NCBI RefSeq assembly: GCF_000422625.1
Contig: NZ_AUGK01000014.1
Span: 34,843 to 98,842, forward strand
Length of the DNA: 64,000 nucleotides
Source of the DNA: Adlercreutzia mucosicola DSM 19490
GTDB lineage: Bacteria; Actinomycetota; Coriobacteriia; Coriobacteriales; Eggerthellaceae
Direction of reading: 5' to 3'
Shown: positions 24,918 to 35,361 of the stretch, piece by piece
How positions within the stretch are numbered: the first letter of the stretch is position 1
Layout of the letters: each line of letters opens with the position of its first letter
Position numbers and translations under genes: made by a program
The notes under the pieces: model-generated
The model's database searches: none
What the model saw: only the letters and a program-made list of their open reading frames with translations
Told to the model about the DNA's origin: nothing

Positions 24918-27425
24918 TTACTTCTTCTTAGCCGGAGCCTTCTTACCGCCCTTCTTGGCCGCCTTGGCCTTCTCCTCTTCCTCTTTCCCCGGGCAATCGA
25001 AGTTCGGGCAGAGCTTCCACGGCCCGCGGGCGGTCTTGATCACCACCAGGGGCGCGCCGCAGTGCTCGCACACCTCCTCGGTGGGGATGATGTCGCCGTA
25101 CTGGGGCAGCGGGTAGCGCGTGGCGCACTCATCGAAGTTCTCGCAGGTGACCGAACGCTTCAGGGTGCGCGGGTTGCGCCGGGCGATGAGCTGCTTGTCG
25201 AGACCCTTGGCCGCGCAGACAGGGCACTTCCCCACCACCACCTCGGGCTCCTGGTTGCTCGCGCAGCTCGGGTCGATGCACTGAACGCGGGGCTTGCTGC
25301 GGAACGCCGTCACCTTCACCTGGGGCATGCCGCAGGTGGGGCACTGCTCGGGCACCGCCTCGATCTTGCCCTTGGGAAGCGGGAAGGTCACGTCGCAATC
25401 GGGCCAGCCGGCGCAGCCGATGAACATCGACTTGGTCTTGTGGCTCGCCCGCAGCTGCAGGTCCTTGCCGCACTTCGGGCAGGGGCCCACGTAGGCATCG
25501 GCCGCCACGGCGTCCGACAGAGCCTCGGCCACTTCCTCGGAATGGGGCATCAACGTGGCCAGCTGCTCGGACAGAAGCTCGCGCGACTTCTCCACCACCT
25601 CGGCCTTGGTCACCTCGCCCTCAGCGATGCGGTCCATGGAGTGCTCCAGCTCGGCGGTCATCTCGGCGTGGGTGATGTGCGGAGCGAACTTGTCCAGGGC
25701 CTCGATGACGGCGATGCCGAGCTGCGAGGGCTCGATGGGGTCGTTCTGCACGTACTTCACTTGGTAGAGACGCTCGATGATGGAGGCGCGGGTGGATTTG
25801 GTGCCCAGGCCCAACTTCTCCATCTCCTGGACGAGCTTGCCCTGGGAGTAGCGGGCCGGCGGCTCGGTCTGCTTCTTCGTACAGGTGGCGCCGTTGAAGG
25901 CGATGGTGGCGCCCTCGGCCATGGCGGGAAGCTGCTCGTCCTTCTTCAGGCCGTAGGGATAGATGGCGCGGAAGCCGGGCACCGCCAGCACATCGCCCTT
26001 GGCCACGAAGGGCTCGCCGGCCACGTCCAGCGTCACCTTTGTGCCCTCCACCGTGGCCGGGCCCGACAGCGTGGCCAAAAAGCGCCGCGCAATGAGGTTG
26101 TACAGTTTGTAGTCAGCCGGCGACAGGTCGTCGGGCGTGGCCTTGGCCGTGGGGTAGATAGGCGGGTGGTCGGTGGTCTCGGTCTTGCCGCGGGTGGCCT
26201 TCAGGGGGCCGGCGGCCAGCAGCTCCTTGCAGTAGGGGCCGTAGGCCGGGTTGCCCGCGATGGCGTTCACCACCTCGGCCAGATCGAGCGAGTCGGGATA
26301 CACCGTGTTGTCCACGCGCGGGTATGAGATGTAGCCGTCCATGTACAGGCTCTCGGCGATACGCATGCAGCGCGCGGGGCTGATGCCCTCCGACGAGGCC
26401 GCCGCCATGAGCGAAGTGGTGTTGAAGGGCACGGGCGGGGCCACGGTGCGCTTCTTCTTCTCCACCGACACCACGCGCGCGCTCGTGGCGCCCGCGACAT
26501 GCTCCATGGCCGCGCTGGCCTCGGCTTCCACCTTGAAGCGGGCCGTCGCGTGCGGAGCCTCGAAGGCCTCGGCGCCGTCGCCGGCGGTGGGGCCGGAAGT
26601 CGCACCGGCATCGAAGGCGCCACGGATGACCCAGTAGTCCTCGGGCACGAAGGCCATGCGCTCGCGCTCGCGCTCGACGATGATGGCGAGGGTGGGCGTC
26701 TGAACGCGGCCCGACGAGCGCACGTTGCCGTAGCCGGCGAACTTCACCAACGTGAGGTAGCGCGTGAGCACCGCACCCCAGATAAGGTCGATGTCGCGAC
26801 GCGATCCGCCGGCCGCGGCCAAATCGTCGTCCATGGGCACGAGGTTCGCGAAGGCATGGGTGATCTCGGGCTTGGTGAAGGCCGAGTAGCGGGCGCGGGA
26901 CACCGGAGCGGTGGCGTTCACCTCGCGGCAGCATGACAGCGCGTCGGAGCCGATGAGCTCGCCCTCGCGGTCGAAGTCGGTGGCGATCACGATGGAGTCG
27001 GCCTTCTTCGCCAGGTTCTTCAGCGAGCGGATGATGTCCTTTTCCTTGGGCAGCTTCTCGATGGGCGCGTAAATAAGATAGGGCAACGCCTCCATCTTCC
27101 AGCCCTTCAATTCCACGCCGTCGGCAGTGAAGGGCTTCTTCTTTTTGAAGGGGGGTACCGGCAGGCTCGCGGGCAGGGTGGCGGGTACGGCCTCGCCCTC
27201 GGCGGTCACGCCGGACCAGCCGCCGCGCTTCTTATATATAAGAGACGGGGTGAAGTCGGGCTCCAGGATGTGGCCGCGCAGGCCGATGGTCACCCACTCC
27301 TCGCCATCCACATCGAATCGGTACACCGGGGTGTTGAACACCTTGTCGGCCTTGGGCTTCGTGGCTCCCAGAAGATCGGCAATCTTCACCGCCGCGTCGT
27401 TCTTCTCGGTGACGATCAGCTTCAT
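24918..27425 (-). CDS. topA: DNA topoisomerase I (type IA) with four zinc-ribbon motifs
   Basis: 835 residues. The Toprim start is KLIVTEKNDAAVKIADLLGA, with the acidic site IATDFDREGELIG. The catalytic Tyr lies in YMDGYISYPRVDN. Four C-terminal Cys4 ribbons begin CPKCGKD, CPTCGMP, CPVCAAK and CEHCGAP, and a KKGGKKAPAKKK tail follows. It relaxes negative supercoils. ATG 27425 has AGAAGGAGGAG upstream. A -35/-10 pair (TTGTGC, 16 bp, TATCCT) lies at the complement of 27558-27585. Confidence 0.94.
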   Translation of the reverse strand: MKLIVTEKNDAAVKIADLLGATKPKADKVFNTPVYRFDVDGEEWVTIGLRGHILEPDFTPSLIYKKRGGWSGVTAEGEAVPATLPASLPVPPFKKKKPFTADGVELKGWKMEALPYLIYAPIEKLPKEKDIIRSLKNLAKKADSIVIATDFDREGELIGSDALSCCREVNATAPVSRARYSAFTKPEITHAFANLVPMDDDLAAAGGSRRDIDLIWGAVLTRYLTLVKFAGYGNVRSSGRVQTPTLAIIVERERERMAFVPEDYWVIRGAFDAGATSGPTAGDGAEAFEAPHATARFKVEAEASAAMEHVAGATSARVVSVEKKKRTVAPPVPFNTTSLMAAASSEGISPARCMRIAESLYMDGYISYPRVDNTVYPDSLDLAEVVNAIAGNPAYGPYCKELLAAGPLKATRGKTETTDHPPIYPTAKATPDDLSPADYKLYNLIARRFLATLSGPATVEGTKVTLDVAGEPFVAKGDVLAVPGFRAIYPYGLKKDEQLPAMAEGATIAFNGATCTKKQTEPPARYSQGKLVQEMEKLGLGTKSTRASIIERLYQVKYVQNDPIEPSQLGIAVIEALDKFAPHITHAEMTAELEHSMDRIAEGEVTKAEVVEKSRELLSEQLATLMPHSEEVAEALSDAVAADAYVGPCPKCGKDLQLRASHKTKSMFIGCAGWPDCDVTFPLPKGKIEAVPEQCPTCGMPQVKVTAFRSKPRVQCIDPSCASNQEPEVVVGKCPVCAAKGLDKQLIARRNPRTLKRSVTCENFDECATRYPLPQYGDIIPTEEVCEHCGAPLVVIKTARGPWKLCPNFDCPGKEEEEKAKAAKKGGKKAPAKKK

Positions 27426-27863
27426 GTAAGACTCTCTCCTCCTTCTGGGCCGCCCGCGCGGCCGATGACATTCGCACGATTCCCCATTCAAGTTTTACGT
27501 GCGCGGGGTTCGGGGAAGCGAATGCGCCCAGCGGGGGCGCTTTTCGCGTGGGGCTAAAGGATACACGATTTTTCGCGCCGCACAAGAAAAAACCCACACG
27601 GGCGGAAAAGGGGCTCCAAACGAAACTGTCAGGTCCGTGACCGTTTCGTGGGCGTCCCGTAGTCGATTTATGGAGGGGCGCAATGCGGGGTACCATGGGC
27701 GGGCGGCACCGTCGAATCACAGCACAGATTCGCCGAAACCGAGCATCGCACGCACTACCGACGGCGCCCCTTGCAGCTTCGCGAGCCTTTAGCGGCCGCC
27801 CCTACGTAGCCGACGCGACCCCGCCCTGCGCCTGAGCGGCGCGGCTCTTCCAGGAGGAACCCC
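27426..27863. other. 438-bp divergent intergenic region (topA promoter, repeat copy)
   Basis: It contains the topA promoter candidate at 27558-27585 and a reversed copy of the dispersed GTAGGGGCGGCC repeat (about 27790-27806). The GTG start of the next gene has CCAGGAGGAA upstream. No gene is recognised in between. Confidence 0.5.
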
Positions 27864-28355
27864 GTGGACAAGATCATCAAGGCCCTCGTCGGACTCATCT
27901 TCGCGTTCATCCTCCTCGTCGGCGTGTTCGGCATCCTGCCCCAGCTGGGCCTGGGCAACCCCTTCGCCAACTTCGAGAACCCCCTGGCCGGCCTGTTCGA
28001 GCAGGGCAAGAACACCGCCGCCAACGCAGCGCTCGATGCCAGCGGCCTGAAGTCCAAAGCCAACGAGGCCCTGCGCAACAACCGCGACAAGATCGCGGAG
28101 GTCACGGGCATGGCGCCCTCCGACGTGGATGCCGCTATCGCCGCCCTCGACATCGAGAACTGGGAGGTGACCACATTGCCCGACGGCGCAAGTCCCACGG
28201 ACAGCGCCAACGTTACTTACGGCGGCACCGATGCCACCATCACCACCTACGACGACCCGAGCGTCGTCACCGTGGAAGCTCTGGGCCAAGACATCACCCT
28301 CGCCGTCCCCGACTCCGCCCAAAGCTACCTGCCCTTCCTGGGATATTTGGGGTAA
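27864..28355 (+). CDS. Exported or membrane-anchored hypothetical protein, 163 aa
   Basis: A single N-terminal hydrophobic segment (IIKALVGLIFAFILLVGVFG, residues 3-22) is followed by a helical part and an extracytoplasmic beta-rich end. No lipobox or clear cleavage site is seen, so it is probably a signal-anchored protein. It is convergent with the ABC transporter operon. No family is recognised. Confidence 0.65.
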   Translation: MDKIIKALVGLIFAFILLVGVFGILPQLGLGNPFANFENPLAGLFEQGKNTAANAALDASGLKSKANEALRNNRDKIAEVTGMAPSDVDAAIAALDIENWEVTTLPDGASPTDSANVTYGGTDATITTYDDPSVVTVEALGQDITLAVPDSAQSYLPFLGYLG

Positions 28356-28372
28356 GCGCTTTCCGAACATCC

Positions 28373-29029
28373 CTATCGTGCGCCCTTGAGGCGTTTCTGG
28401 TAGGCGCGCACGAACTGCGAGAGGGTGAAGCACACCGCGAAGTAGATAAGCGCCAGAAGCCCGAAGATGGCGAAGATCTGCACGGTGGAGTTGAAGCTGT
28501 TCATGAGGATCATGCCGCGGCCCATCAGTTCCTGCAGCGCCATGGCACCCCACAGATACGACGTGTCCTTGATGGTGGTCACGAACTGCGACAGCAGCGC
28601 CGGCACCATGTTGCGCAGGGCCTGGGGCAGGATGACGAGCACGTACATCTGCGGGGCCGAGAAGCCCTGGGAACGGGCCGCCTCGTACTGGCCCGCGGGC
28701 ACGCTGGCCAAACCCCCGCGCACGATCTCGGCCACCGAGGCCGCTGTGAACAGGGTGAACGCCACCACGGCTGCGGGCAGGGGTGGCAGCTGGGCCACGA
28801 AGAACGTGAACATGATCCACAGCAAAAGCGGCGTGTTCTTGAACAGCTCCACGTAGGCGATGGAGATGCCCCGCAGCACGCGCAGCCGCGAGCCGCGCAT
28901 GATGGAGATGACCGCGCCGAGCACAACCGAGCAGGCGATGGACAGCGCTGAGATGACGAGCGTGAGCCCCAGGCCCTCCAGAAGGAACTGCAGGTTCGTC
29001 CAGGTGAGCAGCGCTATGATATCGCTCAT
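28373..29029 (-). CDS. Polar amino acid ABC transporter permease 2
   Basis: 218 residues from MSDIIALLTWTNLQFLLEGL. The HisM/GlnP family is shown by the N-terminal helix, YVELFKNTPLLLWIMF, and the EAA loop QYEAARSQGFSAPQMYVLVI with LPQALRNMVPALLSQF. Its ATG overlaps the preceding permease stop (ATGA). It would pair with the other permease in the membrane. Confidence 0.9.
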   Translation of the reverse strand: MSDIIALLTWTNLQFLLEGLGLTLVISALSIACSVVLGAVISIMRGSRLRVLRGISIAYVELFKNTPLLLWIMFTFFVAQLPPLPAAVVAFTLFTAASVAEIVRGGLASVPAGQYEAARSQGFSAPQMYVLVILPQALRNMVPALLSQFVTTIKDTSYLWGAMALQELMGRGMILMNSFNSTVQIFAIFGLLALIYFAVCFTLSQFVRAYQKRLKGAR

Positions 29030-30042
29030 TTCCGGCCTCCTCTCCCGCGACGCGCGCCGCCGGCCTGGCGCCGCCGATCCCGCGAGGCGAAGCGCTTCGC
29101 GTGGCCCTTGCGGGGCTTGCGGGGGCGCGGATAACTGCCGTGGGCCGGGTCGGGCCACGCCCCGCGGTCAACCCCGTACAGCTCGGCGTAGGTGAGGTAG
29201 CGGCCCTTGTCGCTCACCGGCGGCACGAGCAAGGTCGTGCCCTCCATCATCGTCGTCACGCCGCCGGCCAGAGCCGCCGCAGCCGCCCGCCCGGTCAGGT
29301 CGTGGGTGCCCGGGGTCACCTCGGCGCCGTCGGCCTCCAACACCTCGGTGGCGTCGCCCGTCACCACATGGCGGCGGCTGCGCATACGGCGCTCCAGGTA
29401 CACCGCCGCCCGCGACAGGGGGAAGCAGATGGCGAAGTACAGCACCGCGGCCGCCCCGTAGGCCGGCCCGTAGTAGCTCGTGTCGCCGGCGAAGGAGTTG
29501 GAGAAGTACATGAGCTCGCCGCCGGCGATAAGGGCCAGCACGCTCGTGTTCTTCACCAAATTCGCCGCCTGCACGGCCAAAGGCGGCAGGATGATGCGCA
29601 TGGCCTGGGGCAGAATGACGAGCATCATGGTCTGCAGGTAGGTAAAGCCCTGGCTCTTTGCCGCTTCGAACTGCCCGCGGTGGATGGACCCGATGCCGCT
29701 GCGCACCACTTCCGACATGTAGGCGCCGTGGTACACCCCGATGGCCAGCACGCCGATCCAGAACGACGCGAGCGAGAGTCCCAGCAGCGGAAACACCGCG
29801 TACAGCACGAACACCTGCAAAAGCAGCGGCACGTTCTGCACCACCTCCACGTACACGCGGGCCACACCGCGCAGGGGCTTGAAGCGCGACACCGACAGCA
29901 TGCTGAAGGCAAACCCCAGCGCCAGCGCCAGCACGAGGGCGCCGGCCGAGATGCCCACCGTGGTGCCGAAGGCGGCGAGGATGTCGGGCCAGCGCGCGAA
30001 GAGCGCCTCCCATTTGTAGGGCGCGAAGATCTCCCCCATCAC
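29026..30042 (-). CDS. Polar amino acid ABC transporter permease 1 with C-terminal extension
   Basis: 338 residues. The permease part (about 1-225) has VYVEVVQNVPLLLQVFVLYA and the EAA loop QFEAAKSQGFTYLQTMMLVI LPQAMRIILPPLA. About 110 extra cytoplasmic residues follow, ending in an Arg/Gly-rich tail (QAGGARRGRGGRK), which is unusual for the family. Overlaps of 4 bp with both neighbours show tight coupling. Confidence 0.88.
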   Translation of the reverse strand: MMGEIFAPYKWEALFARWPDILAAFGTTVGISAGALVLALALGFAFSMLSVSRFKPLRGVARVYVEVVQNVPLLLQVFVLYAVFPLLGLSLASFWIGVLAIGVYHGAYMSEVVRSGIGSIHRGQFEAAKSQGFTYLQTMMLVILPQAMRIILPPLAVQAANLVKNTSVLALIAGGELMYFSNSFAGDTSYYGPAYGAAAVLYFAICFPLSRAAVYLERRMRSRRHVVTGDATEVLEADGAEVTPGTHDLTGRAAAAALAGGVTTMMEGTTLLVPPVSDKGRYLTYAELYGVDRGAWPDPAHGSYPRPRKPRKGHAKRFASRDRRRQAGGARRGRGGRK

Positions 30043-30926
30043 GCACCTCCCCCGCGCACCGGCGCATCGTCGGCCGCATCCCCCGCGCCGAGTCCCGTGC
30101 TGCCGGCCGCCTGCTCCGCCTCCACGTCGGCCTCGGTCACAAGCGACAGCCCCCAGCGTTCCTTCAGCGATGGCAGCGTGCCGTCGGCCTCCATGGCCGC
30201 GATGGCCGCATCCACCTGGCCTGTCAGCTCGCTGCCCTTGGCCGTGGCCACGCCGTACTCCTGGGGCGCGAACTGCGTGTCCAGAAGACGGGTCGTGTCG
30301 TCCTGGTAGCCCAGCAGAATGGAGCGGTCCACCGAGAAGGCGTCCACCCGCCCCACCACGAGCGCGATCTTGATCTCGGGATAGGTGGCGTACTCGGCGA
30401 AGTTCAGCGTGATGCCGAGCGCATCGGCCGCCTCGCGCAGCTTGTCCTTCGTAGTGGCCGACAGCGCCACGCCCACGGTCTTGCCGTCAAGGCCGGCCAA
30501 ATCCGAAATACCGGAGTCCTTCTTCACCAGAATGCCGATGGTATCGATGTAGTAGGGCCGCGAGAAATCGTAGCTGCGGCGACGGTCCTCGGTGATGGTG
30601 AAGGTGGCCAGCGCCGCGTCGAGCGCCCCGTTGTCCAGCATGGCGCCGCGGGTGGTGGCGTTCACCCCGGTGAGCTCGAGCGCGTTCGCATCGCCCTTGA
30701 TGCGGGCGGCAAGCTCCCGGGCCACATCCACCTCCAGGCCCTCCACGTTGCCCGTCTCGGGGTTCTGGAAGCCGAAGCCGGGCACGTCTACCTTGGTGCC
30801 CACCCGCAGCACGTCGCCGGCCGGCGCACAGCCGGCCATAGGCAGCGCAGCGCCCAGGGCCACCGCACCGGCCGCCGCGGCTGCCGTGCGCACGAAGGCG
30901 CGGCGCGTGAGAAGTCGTTTTCCCAT
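30039..30926 (-). CDS. Amino acid ABC transporter substrate-binding lipoprotein (Tat-type signal)
   Basis: 295 residues. The signal has twin arginines (RRAFVRTAAAAAGAVALG) and a lipobox ending MAGC at about residue 33. The mature part is an SBP_bac_3 domain: GLEVDVARELAARI, TFTITEDRRRSYDFSRPYY, GVALSATTKDKLREAADALG, DAFSVDRSILLGY. The pattern resembles the glutamate/aspartate/glutamine PEB1/GlnH group, but the ligand cannot be fixed. Confidence 0.88.
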   Translation of the reverse strand: MGKRLLTRRAFVRTAAAAAGAVALGAALPMAGCAPAGDVLRVGTKVDVPGFGFQNPETGNVEGLEVDVARELAARIKGDANALELTGVNATTRGAMLDNGALDAALATFTITEDRRRSYDFSRPYYIDTIGILVKKDSGISDLAGLDGKTVGVALSATTKDKLREAADALGITLNFAEYATYPEIKIALVVGRVDAFSVDRSILLGYQDDTTRLLDTQFAPQEYGVATAKGSELTGQVDAAIAAMEADGTLPSLKERWGLSLVTEADVEAEQAAGSTGLGAGDAADDAPVRGGGA

Positions 30927-30938
30927 GGCAGCCGCCTC

Positions 30939-31670
<732 letters not shown>

Positions 31671-31789
31671 CACATCCCACGCTCCTATCTGGCACGTTGC
31701 ACCGAATAGATTGGTGAGATTGTAACGTTCAGCTTGCAGGTCGTGGTTTCGCCGCCGCAACGGCTTTTTCACGGCTCATTGACAGGCCG

Positions 31790-32887
31790 TCACGACGCGG
31801 CGATCGTCTCCGTCGCATCAGTTGCCCGGGCCGCCTCGGCCTCCTCGCGGGCCAGCACCGTCTGCATGGCGGCGATGGCGCACTCCATCTGGGCATCGTC
31901 GGGCTCGTGGGTGGTCAGGTACTGCATCTGCATGCCGGGCCACAGGATCACCTTCACAAGCGGGTTGTCCGGATGGCTTCCCGCCCACTTCACCGTGATC
32001 TCGTAGGAGATGCCGGCGATCACGGGCATGAGCACGATACGCGCCACGATGACCAAGAGCAGCTTGGGCAGGCCGTCGGGCACCCCAAAGCCGGAGATGA
32101 TAGCGTTTAAGGGGAAGATGGTGTACACCAGAATAGCGATGACCATCACCATGATGAGAAAGGCCGTGCCGCAGCGCACGTGCAGGCGCGGGAACTGCCG
32201 GGCGTTCTCAGGCGTCATGGGCAGCCCGTGCTCGAAGCAGTGGATGGCCTTGTGCTCGGCGCCGTGGTACATGAACATGCGCTTGATGTCCTCCATGCGC
32301 CCGATAAGCCAGATGTAGAACACGAACACGGCCACGCGCAGAAGGCCGTCCACGATGTTCCAGGCCAAGGTGTGGTCGTCGTACTCCCCCACGATGAGGT
32401 TCGTCACGGCCGCCGGCGCCACGATGAACAGCACCACACCCAGCACGAGCCCCACGATCATGGAGATCATCATCTCGCGGTGCCCGAACTCCTCTTCTTC
32501 CTCGCGCGTCTCGGCATCTTCGGTCAGCGTCGTCTCGTAGTCCACGGCCTCGGCCGAAGCCTCCGCAGCGGCTTTCTGCTCACCCTCCTCGTCGCCGAAG
32601 GCGTGCAGGGCGGCAATCTCCAAGGCCTTGAAGCCCAGCATGAGCGACTCCACGAGCGCCCGGCAGCCGCGCACGAGCGGCCAGTACATCCAGCCGTTCT
32701 TATCCTGGCCGCTCTTCAGATCGTGCTCTTCCACGTAGATGGCGCCGCTCGGCTCGCGCACAGCCACGGCCCAGTTGTACTTGCCGCGCATCATCACGCC
32801 CTCGATGAGGGCCTGGCCGCCCACGTGGGTCTTAACGGCCCCGTCCTCGGAAAAGGCGCGGGACAGATCGCTCTTCTGCTTTGCCAT
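31790..32887 (-). CDS. DUF1385 family membrane protein
   Basis: 365 residues. The family start is VGGQALIEGVMMRGKYNWAV, and conserved MYHGAEHKAIHCFEHGLPMT and ARQFPRLHVRCGTAFLIMVM lie between transmembrane helices (about 140-165, 180-200, 245-270, 280-300). This family is common upstream of prfA in Gram-positives; here it precedes none. Biochemical function is unknown. Confidence 0.88.
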   Translation of the reverse strand: MAKQKSDLSRAFSEDGAVKTHVGGQALIEGVMMRGKYNWAVAVREPSGAIYVEEHDLKSGQDKNGWMYWPLVRGCRALVESLMLGFKALEIAALHAFGDEEGEQKAAAEASAEAVDYETTLTEDAETREEEEEFGHREMMISMIVGLVLGVVLFIVAPAAVTNLIVGEYDDHTLAWNIVDGLLRVAVFVFYIWLIGRMEDIKRMFMYHGAEHKAIHCFEHGLPMTPENARQFPRLHVRCGTAFLIMVMVIAILVYTIFPLNAIISGFGVPDGLPKLLLVIVARIVLMPVIAGISYEITVKWAGSHPDNPLVKVILWPGMQMQYLTTHEPDDAQMECAIAAMQTVLAREEAEAARATDATETIAAS

Positions 32888-32962
32888 GGATCCTTCGTAT
32901 CTCTTTTCGCTCTCGAATACCTCGCTTGACGCGCCCCGACAAGCGGGGCGGTGCCGAACCGC

Positions 32963-33655
32963 CTACTGGTCCAACGTCGCGCGATCCACGCGCGGGAAGG
33001 GGTTGCCGCAGGTCATCTTGCCCTCGGGGCAGATGCCGTGCACGCAGGGCGCGCCGGCGTCGGCGAAGATGTAGGGAGCCGTGGGCCGCGCCAGCTCCAG
33101 CATCTCCCAGGCCAGATCGCGAATCTCCCATTGGGCGCGGTTGCAGCAGCGCAGCTCGAAGAAGTGCAGCAGCTCGCGCACGTTCATGGTGATGACGATC
33201 TTCGTCTCAGCGGCGTTGGGCAGAAGGTAGCGCGCGTCCTCGGCGGGAATACCGGCCTCCACCAGCACGCGGTAGGCCTCGGTCACCTTCGCGATGGCCT
33301 CGTCGAACAGGGCGTCCGTCTCGGGGTCGGCGGCCACACTGGCCGGCTTCACCACAGGAATCTCGCCCTTGAACTTCACATAGCGCTGGGACTGCTGGTT
33401 GAAACTGGCGATGCGGTGGCGCACCAGCTGGTGGGTGAGCGCCCGGGACACACCGTCCACGGCGAAGGTGTAGCTCGCGTGCTCCAAGGTGGAGAAGTGC
33501 CCCGAGCCCATGATAGTGGACAGCACCGACCGCACCCGCTCGGGCGGCATGGTCTCCATGAGCTCGCTCGCACCCACCGGGGCGTAGCACAAACGGGCCG
33601 CCGTGGCGATGGCGCGCTCGGGATCGGGGGTGTGGTACAGCAACTCTACCTGCAT
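32963..33655 (-). CDS. thyX: Flavin-dependent thymidylate synthase
   Basis: 230 residues. The ThyX motif RHRIASFNQQSQRY (about residues 79-92) is exact for RHRxxSxNxxSxR. FSTLEHASYTFAVDGVSRAL and the C-terminal ELRCCNRAQWEIRDLAWEML are also typical. It makes dTMP from dUMP using methylene-THF and FADH2. It is divergent from a methyltransferase gene. Confidence 0.96.
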   Translation of the reverse strand: MQVELLYHTPDPERAIATAARLCYAPVGASELMETMPPERVRSVLSTIMGSGHFSTLEHASYTFAVDGVSRALTHQLVRHRIASFNQQSQRYVKFKGEIPVVKPASVAADPETDALFDEAIAKVTEAYRVLVEAGIPAEDARYLLPNAAETKIVITMNVRELLHFFELRCCNRAQWEIRDLAWEMLELARPTAPYIFADAGAPCVHGICPEGKMTCGNPFPRVDRATLDQ

Positions 33656-33774
33656 GGGCTTCTCCCTTTCGCTCGATGTTTCCCTCGAAGTATAATAGGT
33701 GCGCAAGACGGGGCGCCCGAGGGTTCGGCGAACCTCGCAAGGAACCACAACCCTGGCCCATGGAGAGGACGCCT

Positions 33775-34698
33775 GTGGCACACGACGATTTCACGCCCCT
33801 GCTGACTACCACCGACTGGAATGAAGAGTGGAAGGCCCTGCAGCAGCGCCGCCGCCCGCCCGATGACGCGGCCTGGTGGGACAAGCGGGCAGCCACCTTC
33901 CGCACCCACGATGCGCCCTCGGCCTATACCGACCAGTTTCTGGCCCTGGCCGCTATCCGGCCCGACGAGACCGTCTTCGACATGGGCTGCGGCAACGGTG
34001 CCCTGGCCCTGCCCTTGGCGACCGCGGGCCACCCCGTGATCGCCGCCGACTTCTCCCGCGGTATGCTGGATGACCTGGCCGCCAAGGCAGCCGCCCGCGG
34101 CGTGGAGGATCGCATCGAGTGTGTCTGTCTCAGCTGGGAGGACGATTGGGAGGCCGCGGGCTTCGGGGCGAACTGCGTCGATGTGGCCCTCGCCTCCCGA
34201 TCGGTGGCCACGGCCGATCTGGGCGCGGCCCTGGGAAAGCTGTCGTCGGTCGCGCGGCGCCGGGCCTGCGCCACCTTGACCACCGGGCCCTCGCCCCATG
34301 TGGACGTCACGGTCTTCGAGGGTCTGGGACTGCCCGTGCCGAAGAGCTTCGACTACCTCTACGCCCTGCTCGTGCTGACCGAGCAGGGCTATCAGCCGGA
34401 ACTGCGCCTCATCGCCAGCGAACGCATTCGCAGCTACCACAACGTCGAAGAGGCCGCGGCGTCCCTTGCCGCCATGATCGAGAAGCACGCCGGGCGCGCG
34501 GCCGCCCCCGATCAAATCGCGGCCGCCTTAGAACGGCTGCCCGCTTGGGTGGCCGAGCACCTCGTGCCCAACGAGCGCGCCGGCGCCGACGACGGCCACG
34601 GCGGCACCGAGAAGGCCCTGCGCCTGCGCGATCCCCGCCCCGTCCAGTGGGCCTTCCTCTCCTGGGACACCAGCCGCACGCCCCACCCCACCTGGTAG
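33775..34698 (+). CDS. Class I SAM-dependent methyltransferase
   Basis: 307 residues from GTG 33775 (GGAGAGG 6 nt upstream); ATG 33760 is an alternative. Motif I is ETVFDMGCGNGALALPLATA, followed by VIAADFSRGMLDDLAAKA and a later LASRSVATAD. A TATAAT lies at 33691-33696. The substrate is unknown; similar proteins are often found as orphan methyltransferases in this family of bacteria. Confidence 0.8.
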   Translation: MAHDDFTPLLTTTDWNEEWKALQQRRRPPDDAAWWDKRAATFRTHDAPSAYTDQFLALAAIRPDETVFDMGCGNGALALPLATAGHPVIAADFSRGMLDDLAAKAAARGVEDRIECVCLSWEDDWEAAGFGANCVDVALASRSVATADLGAALGKLSSVARRRACATLTTGPSPHVDVTVFEGLGLPVPKSFDYLYALLVLTEQGYQPELRLIASERIRSYHNVEEAAASLAAMIEKHAGRAAAPDQIAAALERLPAWVAEHLVPNERAGADDGHGGTEKALRLRDPRPVQWAFLSWDTSRTPHPTW

Positions 34699-34743
34699 CG
34701 CCCCTCTTCCGCAAAAGCACCTTTTCACCGAGCGAGATGCGAC

Positions 34744-34912
34744 GCGTTTTCTGGCTTGGAAATGACGGTTTCGGGGAAATTCGGGCGGAAAGCGCCCCCC
34801 TTGCTGCGTGCTGATGTGCAGCGACCAGGCGAAATGCGCCGAAAGCGGTGCTCGAAGGGACTTCGGGAGCCTCTTTCGTCCCCGAAACCGTCATTTACAA
34901 GCCAGAATTCGC
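34744..34912. repeat. 33-bp inverted repeat around ~100 bp, downstream of csp
   Basis: GGCTTGGAAATGACGGTTTC (in 34744-34776) has an inverted counterpart GAAACCGTCATTTACAAGCC (in 34880-34912), with only a few mismatches over 33 bp. The enclosed 103 bp is non-coding. It may be a small non-autonomous element (MITE-like) or a long RNA hairpin. The whole 34699-34967 stretch has no gene. Confidence 0.65.
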
Positions 34913-34967
34913 CTTCGCAGCTGCGCGCCATGTCCCGCTCAGCACCATCCCTCCCGCCCATGCGCGC

Positions 34968-35001
34968 AAAAAAGAAGGGCTCCGGAAATTCCGGAGCCCT
35001 T
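34968..35001 (-). terminator. Terminator of csp
   Basis: On the minus strand AAGGGCTCCGGAA pairs with TTCCGGAGCCCTT and is followed by CTTTTTT. Confidence 0.88.
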
Positions 35002-35025
35002 CGGCGTTGATGGAGTATCTAAAGC

Positions 35026-35229
35026 CTAGAGACGTTCCACGTTGCTCGCCTGCAGCTTGCCGTTCTGGCCCTCGGTCACCTCGAAGGTAACGGCGTCGCC
35101 CTCGTTGAGGGTCTTGAAGCCCGACATCTTGATCTCAGAGAAGTGAACGAACAGATCCTCGCCGTCGTTCTGAGAAATGAAGCCGTAGCCCTTCTCGGGG
35201 TTGAACCACTTGACAGTGCCTTCCGCCAT
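35026..35229 (-). CDS. cspA: Cold shock protein
   Basis: 67 residues. [20 protein letters not shown] contains RNP1 (KGYGFI), and DLFVHFSEI is RNP2. It binds single-stranded RNA as a chaperone. The strong terminator follows 24 bp after the stop. An upstream TATAGT at about the complement of 35324 would give a leader near 90 nt, as in cold-shock mRNAs. Confidence 0.95.
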   Translation of the reverse strand: MAEGTVKWFNPEKGYGFISQNDGEDLFVHFSEIKMSGFKTLNEGDAVTFEVTEGQNGKLQASNVERL

Positions 35230-35361
35230 GATGCTTTCCTCTTTCCTCCCTCCCGTCCTACGAGAGGGGATAGTAACACGGGCCCTGAGGCCCCAGCTCC
35301 CCATTTAGGAGCGCCCCATCACTATACGCTAAGTTGCGCGGTTTTTCGCGGGGAATTCCCG

